DNA from: Rhodosorus marinus
Taxonomy: Eukaryota; Rhodophyta; Stylonematophyceae; Stylonematales; Stylonemataceae
Length of the DNA stretch: 64,000 bases
Assembly: GCA_029953675.1 (NCBI GenBank)
Contig: JAMWBK010000006.1
Span: 744,001-808,000, forward strand
Direction of reading: 5' to 3'
Made by a program: the position numbers and the translations under genes. Positions 10,736-20,533 of this stretch are shown piece after piece (position 1 is the first letter of the stretch; each line of letters starts with the position of its first letter). The notes under the pieces were generated by a model, which was given only the letters and a program-made list of their open reading frames with translations, was not told the origin of the DNA and searched no databases.

Positions 10736-10921
10736 ACCCTAGAACTATCCATTTATGTACAGACGTTATCCAGAACACTCCGAAAGCCTGTTCAGAGCGG
10801 AAAAGCTATTCAGGGGCTTTCAAAAGCGTGGGAACTTAGTGTAGTAGGTCGTTGTCATCACAAACCAGCTCTCAAAGCTCGATATACAGTGGTTTCCGAG
10901 CTTTTCTTAAAGCATTGAATG

Positions 10922-11755
10922 AATTTATTTAATCGGAGGCTGAAAGAAAAAAACAAACTCCGAGGGGATAAAAAAGGCTAAGCGCGGCGAAGATCGCGTG
11001 CCCCCAACATCAAAGCAGCGCTCATACGCCACAGCAAGAAACTTGAACTGGTAAACAACGAGGACAGACGGTCAGGGCGTTCGCGGAACAATTCCCGAAG
11101 CCAACGAGGACCAATGGAATCTATAAACCCCAAGCACTCAAACACCAGAGGTATCAGGCGATGAGCCAGAGCCGAAGCATGAAGGCCTGGGGAAGACAAG
11201 GCCCCCGCATATTTCAACTCTTTGCGACGTCTCATAGTGGCAGCGGCAAATCCCCGGCGCTCTCCCGCAGCCGGCAAATAGCGACTAGCTTGAGGATGAG
11301 GAAGAGCAAGATCAACTTACGTCGTACGGCAGCTATCGTCACAGGTGACCACGAGGTCAGCCACGCGGCGTTCATCATTCTGGTATTCTGCAACAGGCAG
11401 GGGCTGCATGTTCAATTTTAAGACCGGCTTGCCGTACGACAGGTCGAAGTTCGCGGTATAATAGGTTCAAGATCCACGTATGTCGTCGGGTTCGGGCGCC
11501 TTTCACCGCGGGGCAGCTGGCGAGCTGGTGAGCGCCAAAATCCGCGGTATCTTCGTTCTGAGAGCATAGATTGCATGGCGATCCCACCTCGGAAGACCAG
11601 GGCGGCCGATGCAAGCCGAGGTATGAACGCAGAGAAGTGCGCAGTTCGAAATCTGTGAGTGCGAGTGGCGGAAAAGCCGGGACGGTCATGAGCCACTGAG
11701 AGCTGAGAAACCTTCCAAGGCTACGCAGCTGGGCGCGATCTCGGGAAGATGTGTA
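10922..11755 (-). pseudogene. RLE LINE 3'-half fragment
   Basis: About 830 nt covering the CCHC finger through the 3' end. It contains CNLCSQNEDTADFGAH followed by LASCPAVKGARTR, so it keeps the last finger cysteine that the long copy has lost. Frame changes occur near 11280. It carries the standard 3' tail with ATTCATTC, and sits between the copia LTR region and the AIG1-like gene of unit B. Confidence 0.88.
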
Positions 11756-11981
11756 AGGCATGCTGCAAATGGGCCGAGGAAAGAGAGGTTTTCGGTGTGA
11801 GGATACATTAAGGACATCATAACACGTCCATATATGTGCTTTAATTTTGACATTTAGACAAGAATTAGAAATACATTGTCAAGAGCACAAGTCCGGCAGC
11901 TGTGCACACAATAAATAACCGGAAGACTGGAAAGGAACGTCTATGGCGAATTTTTCGCCTCCTATGCCGTTGATGCCTATT

Positions 11982-12839
11982 CTAAAACCAATGAGGGAAA
12001 ACTTCTATGGACGACTCAACAGGATCTTCTCCGAAGTACACCTTCCTCAACTGTGTCTGGGAAGGACTGTTTACGCCTAGTGAGCGCCTCTTACGAATGA
12101 CTTGAACACCGCGTCCTTGCACATACCACACACCAAGAGAGACTAGCGGGATCAGGAACACTGCAAACACGAGGTTGAACGCAATGTGCTCCCAGATCTT
12201 CATGCTTTGCTGGAACTGGAAGGTAGAACCAAAGAGCATTATATACTGTGAGCGAGGTGTTAAGGGTGAAAGTGAGAAAGTCTGTCATCTTACCCCGTAA
12301 GGCCACCATCCATCGTTGATTTTCGCACAGAGAAGGGACCAGGATGCGAAGAATACCATGTAGCCTTCGGTGGCTAGGATATCGGATACTGGTCCTCGTT
12401 CAGCCTTCTCTCTGAATAGAACTTCGTACACTGCAAATACGAGCGCAGGCCCATGAAGAAAATGCATGTAAAAGTCGAAGTCCTCAACCTGCGCTGCACG
12501 GTCCCGTGTCATTGGATCGAAATGCACAACCGCGTAATACATCCCTCCCATAAGTATACCCAAAGTGCAAACAAGTCCGCTGAGCCTTTCAACCATCCCA
12601 GCGAAGACTCTGACCTGCTTGCCGAGCATGTAGTCTACCACACACAAGCACAAGTACAGGAGGATGATGAAATTGGTCTGCACAGTCAGGAACACAAAGT
12701 TTCCGCCAAAGTTGTTGGCAGGTCTATCATCTCTATCCGGAGACCACAGCATCTGCGTAGACGTTATCCCAATAAACAAAAACAGCACCAACATGTACAG
12801 CGTCGGCTGCACCTTGTGCACAGCAAGATCCATCCCCAT
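11982..12839 (-). CDS. AIG1/ADTRP-like multipass membrane protein, copy 2 (intact)
   Basis: Two exons, 12294-12839 (182 codons) and 11982-12245 (88 codons with stop), 269 aa, GT-AG intron of 48 nt in phase 0. The ATG at 12839 begins MGMDLAVHK. Several hydrophobic segments are clear: LYMLVLFLFIGI, FIILLYLCLCVV, YYAVVHF, LVFAVYEVL, YMVFFASWSLL, and FNLVFAVFLIPLVSL in exon 2. The first-half Thr in FLTVQTN and the His in FLHGP occupy the places of the Thr/His pair that AIG1 and ADTRP use to hydrolyse fatty-acid esters of hydroxy fatty acids; W-x-PYG after it also fits. Family assignment is by topology and these motifs, not strong identity. The repeated copia neighbour suggests amplification with the transposon. 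Confidence 0.7.
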
Positions 12840-13244
12840 TCCAATGAAAAACGAAATACAAACTAGAAAGGCGCCCTTCCCTAAACAAACTAGTTCTCAC
12901 CCATGCGTATCACTCTCACGAACAGAACCATACTCTACCTCTGCTCTACATCTCTACGAGCCGGAGCGGGGAAAGCCTAATACTGATCGATCCATTTATA
13001 AGCCGTTGGTGCTTGCCAGTTCAGGAACCAGCATGCGGGTCCACGACTTCGGCTATTTGCGTTACGGCCAAACTGTCTCTGATCGAAGGAGCCTGGTGCG
13101 AATGAATGGGTCTAGTTGCAAGAAACCTGTGAGTTCATAGCTTGAAAGTTATCACTTTCATCTATTTTTAGATTTAAGGGGCCTAGTTTACTTCAACCCA
13201 CCCCCCCTGCCCCCCGCTCCCTTCACCCCCAGAGTTGAATGAAT

Positions 13245-13415
13245 TGGTTTAATCGGAGGCTGAAAGAAAAAAAAACCGAGTGGAAACAAAAGACTAAAGG
13301 CGACGAAGATCGCGCGCCTCCACCATCAAGCAGGGTTCGCCACAGCAAGGAACTTAAACGGGTAAACAACGAGGATAGACTGTCAAGGCGTTCCGAAACC
13401 AAAAAGAACCACCGG
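13245..13415 (-). pseudogene. RLE LINE 3'-end fragment
   Basis: Reverse-oriented 3' tail (AATCGGAGGCTGAAAG, poly-A side) preceded in the element by about 110 nt of the endonuclease C-terminus. The flank reads ATTCATTCAA on the element strand. Confidence 0.8.
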
Positions 13416-14129
13416 AATCCATAAACCGAGAGAACTCAGTTAAAGCCCTCTCAATTGAGGCGAGCGATGATAATGATTTATGAATATTTCAAGAAGATGA
13501 CTAACAACCTGACTCCGGATTCTACCCGTCCGAACAGTGAATGATTTTGTTTTTGGGGGGGGTGGTCAGCCGTTAAATCCTGCAATTATTGTCTTTGTAT
13601 ATTTTTGTGAAGGGGCCGGGGAACTCGAAATCCCTGAGAACCTGTCATAATGTGTAGCCCCGGAAAAAGAGTGTTGAGATTTTCTTTAAAAACGTAGTAC
13701 AGTCGGAGGAGGAAAAAAAAAAGCTGAATACGTTCCACATTTCGCAATGGAGGAAAACAGGCTTGAATTGGGGAGCGGTGCATAACGAGGAGCGGTGCAT
13801 AACGATGATCGTTGCGTGAAGTCCGTTCCAAGCGGGAAACTTTCGATTTGTGATACTCAGCGCTCTCTTATGAATGAACCCTTTCATTCTTCCAAGACTC
13901 CAGTTCCGTACGTATCTAAAAAGCGTTTTGAGAGCGGACGGGCCCAAAACACGTGGGAGCATTGTGAGAAACGGTGAAGCGTGCGGATCGTCATATTTTC
14001 ATCTATTCGCTTTTTGCGCTGCTCGTCTTTTGAACTAAAATAAATCTCTGCCTCGCAGGGCGCCAGCGCCATCAACATACATGACCTGGACACGGTCAGG
14101 GCAAACCGACCAATATAAGAAAATTGCAC

Positions 14130-14340
14130 TACGTTTTCATTGGGTCTCCGGCTCAACTATTGGCTGCGAAGTCTTCCACCGCAATGGGGAGCGTGGATTG
14201 GTGATAAGGCGGACGAGGCGACGCTAACACATTGGGGCACATTCCTAGACGAACCAGTTTCTTCGGCACCTGAAGGGACCTGGTACGGGCTCCCTTCTGC
14301 CGCTCTCCGCAGGGGGGCAGCAGCTTCTGTACTTCGCCGC
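14130..14340 (+). pseudogene. RLE LINE reverse-transcriptase thumb fragment
   Basis: RLNYWLRSLPPQWGAWIGDK and GTFLDEPVSSAP align with LTYWLRSLPTHWGRWLATRA and GYFLDEELSALP of the full element (22240-22360). Roughly 60% identity, so it is from a more distant subfamily. Downstream 14340-14550 stays open but has no match. Confidence 0.7.
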
Positions 14341-14549
14341 GTGAAAGAACGACGGGGCGCTGAGAGCGTGGCCAGTCTTCCCCGGGAAGAGGGCCGGTCT
14401 CACAGGTTCCACCCTTTCATTGTGGAAACCTTTGGGCATCTGGAAAAGTCATGCTTGGAGTGGCTACGTAAGTGTTCAACCGAACATCCTGAAGAATTTC
14501 TGGTGCTTATCCGCCGTTTAAGTATCACATTGTGGGGGTATCCTAGCAA

Positions 14550-16240
14550 CATGCTCGCCGAGGCGCACCAATGTCGCCTGGGCTTACATGCTCTTCTTCC
14601 TAGCCCCTAGTTTCCTGCTAATAGAGCCAGTAAAACCGCCACTTTTTCATTGATCCGTGTCACACGAAAGGTTTTAGGTCAATTCCGGCAGCATGGAGCG
14701 TGATCCCAAAGGCTTGGAGGCATGAGAACGTCTGAAAGTCAATCCGCATTGAATCCGACACCCTAGAGTTGAACGGTTGTCTGTCCTGGAAATCCACCAA
14801 AATATTGAGAATCCACTCAAGACGAAAGTAAAAGCCACCCCTCTGCAGAATCCTCGCTCAAACCCTTGCAACTCTCTCCGTCATGCCCGGATATTCCTTA
14901 CCCTACCCTAGCCTCCTGCTCGCAGTCCGTGTTGCTTGGAGTTGCTGCCTTGTGAGGGTTAACGCTGCCTCGGTCGATGCGCCTCTGTCGCCGTGGACCT
15001 CGCACCCCCACCGCCGATGATAGTTCATCGGGAGCGAACGGGGGTTTTGGTAGCGAAAGCAAGACGACAACTGAAGGAGTCTTAATACGCTGAGGTGATG
15101 ACTCATCCAACTTTCGGAATTCGGCGCTGTCACCTCGGTTTGTATCGCTGAGTCCCGAGATGTAGTATCTGTATTCTATCAACTGCAGCTACGTGATGCA
15201 TCTAAACTTTAGATGCTTTTGGCATATAGATTTTTCTGGAGGGGTTTGTCTCTGGTTATTGGCTTGCAACTCCCAGTCAAAGCACTTTGCTCAGGTTTTG
15301 CACTGCTTTCTGTTGCATAGCACCTCTTCCACCCGCGTCTCCCTTTCCGGTCCTCAGGGTAGATAGCCTCTGAGTAAGTTGTTGTGTGTTCAAGGAAACA
15401 GTCTTCCGATTTTCATATATCGTTGGTTGCCTGACTATGTCCACGTTTATCATATTGATGGGTGCCGGACTGTGTCCGCGTTTCGCATATCAGTGATCAT
15501 TGCCTACCATGAACGGGGATGCTTGACAGTAACGGGCTCGATCACGTCAAGACTTTTTTTAATCTTCTCAAGGAGGCATCGGAGCTGGTGTGCGGAGGCG
15601 CTAACCAACGCTGAGGCCTTGCAGTCTACGATCGCTTATCGGTCTGTTCCACGTTGTTATAGAGGTCTTCGGATACGTAGATAGCGCTAGGGATGCTTGG
15701 TTGGGTGGAGTGGTATCGCGACCGCCCTGGTGCTCCTTCCCGACTGTGTGTAGGCTGACACTCTGGCGCTTAGGGCTGCCCTAGTCTTTCGAAGCACGCT
15801 CTCTACTATTCTGGGGCGTCCGGCTCAATGCGGATTAACTTTCTGACTTGCCCATGCTTGCAAATCTGTGCCATCGGCGCTGGGGTTGCATGCTTCCCTC
15901 CCTAGTTATTAGTTCATCTTCACGCCTGGCGTAGCGCTTCAGGCTATGCTAGTAAAGTCCAGTAAAAAAACAACTCTTCCAATTTTGGAAGACTTTTTCA
16001 AAGTGCCTGACTGTGTCCCCGTTTCGTATATCAACGGTGATCGCCTACCATTAAGTGGGATGCCTGACAGGAGAGCTCGATCAAGTCAAGACCTCTAAAC
16101 TTGTCAAGGGGGCAAAAGGAGTTAGTGTGTACATGGAGGCGCTAACCAACGGAGGCTTTGCGGTCTGCGCTCGCTTATCGGTTTGGTCCACTTGTTATAG
16201 AGACTTCGGATTCGTAGATAGTGCTTCGGGCATTTTTTAA
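14550..16240. repeat. Mosaic of older dispersed repeats
   Basis: Several repeat families, no host gene. 14550-14625 resembles 29590-29700 (CAACATGCTC, CTTCTTCCTAG, ending in AGTAAAA); 15920-15960 and 9118-9150 share GGCGTAGCGC-TTCAGGCTA-AGTAAAR. 14890-15130 is a reverse copy of part of the 24.6/35.4 kb repeat. 15400-15690 and 16005-16235 are diverged copies of each other (CTGTGTCC-CGTTTC, GGCGCTAACCAACG, ATAGAG-CTTCGGAT-CGTAGATAG). The GGGTAGATAGCCTCTGA block at 15358 also occurs upstream of the copia pieces at 9487 and 25258. Confidence 0.55.
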
Positions 16241-16269
16241 AATGGGTTACGTAAATGCAGCTGTGGTAT

Positions 16270-16575
16270 TGTGCAAGGGGCGGCACTCTCACGTGAGGGG
16301 TACTAAATAAAGCAATCCTAGCACAAGAGAAAATAAAAAAAGTGTAAAAAAAGGTGCTAAGAGGTCAGAAAGTATTAAAAGCATAATAAGTATAACACGT
16401 ATGGTAAAAAGTATAAATAGTAAAATAGGTAAATATAGAAAAAATAAGTAACCACAATAAAAGTATAAATAGAAAAATGGGTAAAAAAGAAAAAATATGT
16501 AACCAATGTAAAAAGTATAAATAGTAGAAACATTAAGTAAAAATAAGTTATAGTATTACATGGTAAGTATAATAA
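16270..16575. repeat. A-rich tandem/dispersed repeat with AGTATAAATAG words
   Basis: AAGTATAAATAG recurs at about 16410, 16460 and 16515 with intervening AAAAATAAGTAACC-like blocks, an imperfect period of about 50-60 nt. Similar GTAAAAAGTATAA words occur at 4590, 6045-6095 (complement) and 24005. No coding content. Confidence 0.55.
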
Positions 16576-16960
16576 TATTGAATGAATTTTGTTTAAGCGG
16601 AGGCTCAGGGACAAAACCTAAAAAAAGAGCTAAGCGCAGCGAAGATCGCGCTGCTCCAACATCAAAGCAGCGTTCATACGCCACAGCAAGAAAACTTAAA
16701 CGGGTAAACAACGAGGACAGACGGTCAGGGCTGTCGCGGAACAATTCCCGAAGCCAACGAGAACCAACGGAATCCGTAACAAACCCAAAGCACTCAGGGA
16801 CCAGAGGTATCAGGCGATGAGATAGAGCCGAAGCACGAAGGGCTGGGGAAGACAGAAGCCCCGCAAATTTATACTCTTTGCGACGTCTCATATTGGCAGC
16901 GGCAAGTCCACGGCGCTTACCCGCAGCCGGCAAATAGCGACTATAGCCTGAGGATTAGGA
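16575..16960 (-). pseudogene. RLE LINE 3'-end fragment
   Basis: About 380 nt of the endonuclease C-terminus (RRRKEYKFAG, then HRLIPLVPECFGFV on the minus strand) and the 3' tail, with the terminal CAG/CCTCCG block changed to GAGCCTCCGC. Flanked by ATTCATTC on the element strand. Confidence 0.83.
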
Positions 16961-17139
16961 ACAATAATAATATGAGGTTTGTGCAGGAGACGAATTCGCC
17001 CATCCCCGAAACGGGGGAACATAAGTGTGCAATATTTCGATTTTGCCTATGCTCTGTTGGATAAAAAAAGTTGCCATGAACCAGGAGGTGGAATTTCCCG
17101 TTTACTGCGGCCATACCCTCAAAAGCAACCCCAGCCTTG

Positions 17140-17275
17140 TTCATTGTTTACCCGTTCAAGTTTCTTGCTGTGGCGTATGAACGCTGCTTTGATGTTGGAG
17201 GCGCGCGATCTTCGCCCCGCTTAGTCTGTATTTTTCCCCTCGGCTTTTTTTTCTTTCAGCCTCCGATAAACCAAT
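17140..17275 (+). pseudogene. RLE LINE 3'-terminal fragment
   Basis: Last 80 nt of coding sequence (FLLWRMNAALMLEARDLRPA) plus the 3' tail TTTCAGCCTCCGATAAACC. Strongly 5' truncated, starting within a CCCGTTCAAG block. Confidence 0.85.
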
Positions 17276-17739
17276 TCACGCGTTCATTGCACGGAATCGA
17301 CCAGCTTGGCTTAGGACCAGTTTTGAATTGAGGCGTAATTCAATGATTGGCTAATTTACAAGACTACGGCAATGTATTGGATACACTGAAAATGATTAAA
17401 TTGTATAAATTAGTATTTTAATGGATAGCCTATTTGTATTCTTTAATTAGAATAATGGCTACCAATGATAAAGAATAATAATTTCTCAAGCGATTATGAA
17501 TGGTGACCGTGAACCGGAAGCCTCTTCTATTGGTCATACAACTTGCATATATATATTTTTCTTGCGTTTTGCAATATACTTAATTGGCAGCAGTCAGATA
17601 GAAGCTAGCCTACAATTGGGAACGCGGACGGATGGCTATGGGTTGACATATTCTGCTGCTAGCATGCACGAGGTCAAAGAGTAAACTGCATGTTCCGTTC
17701 ACACAGTCTAGTAGAGCTACTACGATACAGGTGGCGAGG
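17276..17739. other. AT-rich stretch without a recognised gene
   Basis: 17330-17600 is markedly AT-rich compared with its surroundings. No domain match in any frame. Confidence 0.4.
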
Positions 17740-18180
17740 GGAAAGGACTGCGCCCTGGGTTGCAACTTCCGGATGTCAACGCGGGCAGCGTCCGCAGTAT
17801 GACGGGGTCAAGGCTAAGTTTATCTGCAAGCATTGCGACGACCTGCCGGTAAGCAACAGAGTTGAACGCCTCAAGAGGCGCTCGTGCAGAAGTGCGATCG
17901 GTACATGATCGCAGGTGACGCCCCCTCAGCCAGTGGGGTATCCACTTCAACGCCAGAGCCCGGCCGTTCAAGCATCGCTTGGAAAGCAGAAAGCTCGAGG
18001 GAGTGGACATAACTGAGTTTTGTCCGCCCATGAAGAAACGAAAGCAAGCAGAAGAGCTCGGCCATAAGCTTGCAAGGATTATGGCCCTACGGAACCCACC
18101 GTTTCGGCTGGTTGAAGACCCGGGGGTGGGAAAGTAGGTTTGAAAACTCGTGCTCCTGCTTGTCGTGTCCATTCTTTCCA
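17740..18180 (-). pseudogene. Possible fragment of a second RT family
   Basis: The minus strand reads EAFNSVAYRQVVAMLADKL, resembling the AFN-x-V-x-R block after the first catalytic Asp of LINE-type RTs, here with PLE in place of the Asp-containing motif. The rest (SLELSAFQAMLERPGSG) is open but unmatched. It differs from the main LINE family. Could be chance similarity. Confidence 0.4.
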
Positions 18181-18547
18181 ATAAGGGCTGAGTTTCAAAG
18201 TTTTTTTTCCCAGTTCCTTTAAGATATTAGGATATCAACTACCCAAAGGGAGGGATATCCCGGCGCTGACAAACGCTTTCAAAAGAGACGGGAGAGCGGA
18301 AGAAACGTTTATCAAGCTTCACAAATCTTAACCCTCATCACGTACGTAAATTTGGGACTCATTGCCTCCGCTTCTACTTTATGACTCTCCCTCGGCCTTT
18401 CAATGCTCTTGTGAGAAGAATGATGATCCCATTTCCTCAAGAAATTTAATGATCTGCAAACTGGGACATCCTCCCATTCGAGCTCAAGCAACTCTTCTAT
18501 TCATACCCTATGCATGTTTTGGTCACTTTGACGACGTCGTACGGCGG
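18181..18547. other. No recognised gene
   Basis: Nothing coding. Ends with the 14-nt left arm of the palindrome at 18534-18567. Confidence 0.4.
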
Positions 18548-18567
18548 AGATAGCCGCCGTACGACGT
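18534..18567. repeat. Perfect palindrome at the 5' junction of a truncated LINE
   Basis: Arms ACGTCGTACGGCGG (18534-18547) and its exact complement (18554-18567) around AGATAG. The right arm and spacer are genuine LINE sequence (compare GATAGCCGCCGTTCGACG at 28943), so the left arm is an inverted copy of the element's own 5' end. Confidence 0.88.
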
Positions 18568-18945
18568 GTGTTGATCTTGCCGTTGGTAACACTCAGGCTA
18601 GCTATTTGCTGGCTGCGGGAGAGCGTCGTGGATTTCCGCTGCCAGTATGAGACGTCGCAAAGAGTTGAAATATGCGGGGCCTTTCTCTTCCCCAGGCATT
18701 CGTGCTTCGGCTCAGCTCATCGCCTGGTACAACTGGTCATTGAGTGCTTTGGGTTTATGGATTCCATTGGTTCTCGGTGGCTTCGGGAATTGTTCCGCGA
18801 ACGTCCTGACCGTCTGTGCTCGCTTACTCGTTTCAGTTTCTTGCTTTGGTATGAACGCTGCTTTGATGTCGGAGGCGCGCGATCTTCGCCGGGCTTAGTC
18901 TTTTTTTCTCCCTCGGGGTTTTTTTTTCAGTCTCCGATTAAACAA
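18548..18945 (+). pseudogene. RLE LINE 3'-end fragment, directly upstream of the long element
   Basis: Covers VDLAV (frame-shifted), RRRKELKYAG, ECFGFMDSIGSRWLREL-like sequence, LMSEARDLRRA and the 3' tail at 18898-18940. Same orientation as, and immediately followed by, the near full-length element. Confidence 0.87.
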
Positions 18946-19234
18946 CTTACCTCATTTCATTCTATGTTGAAGTGGCGTCGGCGCGTCGACCCTTGGTTTC
19001 GTGAGGGTGTATGGTGCTGGCTTTTGGTGGTTTTGAGTCGCAATTGTGTTCTTCGGTGGGAGGCGCTTCTTTCTGCAGCCTTTCCCCCGCATCTTCTAGT
19101 GGTGTGGTGCGTGCTGGGGGTTGCTAGCGCCCCTTGGAGGTCGTGGTGGTTTTTCTTTGGTTGCAAACGTTGGGAACAAGTTCTCTTTTTGGGGGTTTCG
19201 TGGGGGAATCGGTTTTTCACACCTTCCAATCGTT

Positions 19235-20533
19235 ATGGTTGGGGTTTCCCCACCCATTCCGGCGGACGGAGCCGTTCTCTCAGCGCGCGTGGAGCTCTGC
19301 GTGGGCGGGTTTAGTACCGCGGCCACCCTCACGGACTGCGCTGACGAGTTAGCCCATGGGATCTGCTCGAAACTGACGAGTCTTCTTGTGACTGCTTCCC
19401 AGGAACACCGCCTGCCCCTGCTGATCGCCTATTTGGAGCGCTTCTCCGCCTCCGCGCCTGCCCCATACCCCCCGGTGCCCGTCCCCGCGGATCCGCACGG
19501 TACAGCGGGGCCTGCCTCCACCCGACCCGAGCGCTCCGCTCCGGTCATTCCTGATTCCGACTGGCCTACCCCTATTCAAGGACAGACGCCTCCTGGGCCC
19601 GCGTCGGGCCCGAATCCTGCTCCCTCCAGTGCCCCACGTGCGACCTATTCGCAGGTCCTACGCAGGGGCTCTTCTGAACAACGCACGACGGCAATGGTGC
19701 GTATGATGCCACAACACATCCCTATTGACTCTTCTCGTCAACTATCTCCGTTACACTTTGTTTGGATGACGAACGTGCGTCCCCAGACCCCCTCTCCTGG
19801 TCGGGGCCGCGCGCCCGTCCACTACCGCGATTTTCGCGACACCATGGCTTCCTCCCTTGGGGTCGCCCCGTCTGAATTCCTATATGTGGACTTCACGGGC
19901 CCTCATGCCTGTTTTCTTGTTACTGACTCGGCTTACCAGTTCCTTCAATCGCTTGTAACCACCCCCGCGCCCCAGCGCTCTGCTCTGGCCAACATGATAC
20001 TGACTCGTCCTCATGTCTCTTTGTTTGTCGAGTTCGATCGTTTTGACGCCGGCTGGGTTCCACCGTCGGCCTTGCAAAACCTGGATGCCTCTCAGGCTTC
20101 GGTTGTCGCGCTACACACTCATGCGGCGCGGCTCTCGCGCATACAGGCGAGCCTCTTCGCGCGTTTTCCTCCTCGCGGGGTCCTCCGCACCGCGCTAGAG
20201 GCCTTCCTCTCCACTGAGGCCACCCTGCTGGAAGCCCACCCTGCGTTTGACCTTCTGCCGCCGACTCTTGAGCACCCTTCCTCCCCTCGCCCTGTCTCCG
20301 AGGCTCGTGACACCGACATGGCAGAAGCACCATCGGCCTCTCCGAATCCGCTGGCTCTGGACACCCTCAGTCAAGACTCCGCTGCTGAAAACCCTGTGTC
20401 TACTTTCTTCAGGTCTTTTAGTTCCTTCGTGCGCCCTCCACGTAAGCGTCGTGCGGCTCCTGAGCCTCCCTCCGAGGCACCTCCTCCGGATATTCGATCT
20501 GCCTTCCCGACTGAGGGGAGGCCCGATGTCTGA
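19235..20533 (+). CDS. Non-LTR retrotransposon ORF1 protein
   Basis: About 432 aa from ATG 19235; the frame is open back to 19121 but begins there with TTG. Proline-rich N-terminal third, then a folded-looking centre (LHFVWMTNVRP ... FLYVDFTGPHACFLVTD) and an acidic/proline-rich end with a basic PPRKRRAA cluster that could bind RNA or act as a nuclear signal. No CCHC knuckle is visible. By position it is the ORF1p/Gag-like RNA-binding protein. It ends TGA within ATGTCTGA, where ORF2 starts. Confidence 0.75.
   Translation: MVGVSPPIPADGAVLSARVELCVGGFSTAATLTDCADELAHGICSKLTSLLVTASQEHRLPLLIAYLERFSASAPAPYPPVPVPADPHGTAGPASTRPERSAPVIPDSDWPTPIQGQTPPGPASGPNPAPSSAPRATYSQVLRRGSSEQRTTAMVRMMPQHIPIDSSRQLSPLHFVWMTNVRPQTPSPGRGRAPVHYRDFRDTMASSLGVAPSEFLYVDFTGPHACFLVTDSAYQFLQSLVTTPAPQRSALANMILTRPHVSLFVEFDRFDAGWVPPSALQNLDASQASVVALHTHAARLSRIQASLFARFPPRGVLRTALEAFLSTEATLLEAHPAFDLLPPTLEHPSSPRPVSEARDTDMAEAPSASPNPLALDTLSQDSAAENPVSTFFRSFSSFVRPPRKRRAAPEPPSEAPPPDIRSAFPTEGRPDV

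Larger units (their letters stand above)
9500..14130. repeat. Segmental repeat unit, copy B
   Basis: Same order as copy A, plus LINE fragments at about 10525-10735, 10922-11755 and 13245-13415 on the minus strand. The AIG1-like gene and its upstream flank are almost identical to copy A; the tail is more diverged and has a deletion after 13035. It ends at the ATATAAGAAAATTG block, where an RT fragment begins. Confidence 0.8.

Noticed and set aside
12453-13140. Plus-strand open frames of 137 and 158 codons over the AIG1-like genes (also 7550-8153 and 26928-27254)
   Set aside because: Antisense shadows of the conserved membrane-protein exons; composition follows the other strand and no domain is present.
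16375-16614. 79-codon minus-strand frame rich in Leu, Phe and Tyr
   Set aside because: Arises from the A-rich tandem repeat; not a membrane protein.
17740-18180. Assigning this fragment to the main LINE family
   Set aside because: The AFNSV block resembles LINE RTs in general, but the flanking residues do not align with the full element.
20247-20526. Upstream extension of the ORF2 frame inside ORF1
   Set aside because: The frame is open before ATG 20526, but the sequence there is ORF1 coding read in a second frame; the stop-start overlap gives the better ORF2 start.
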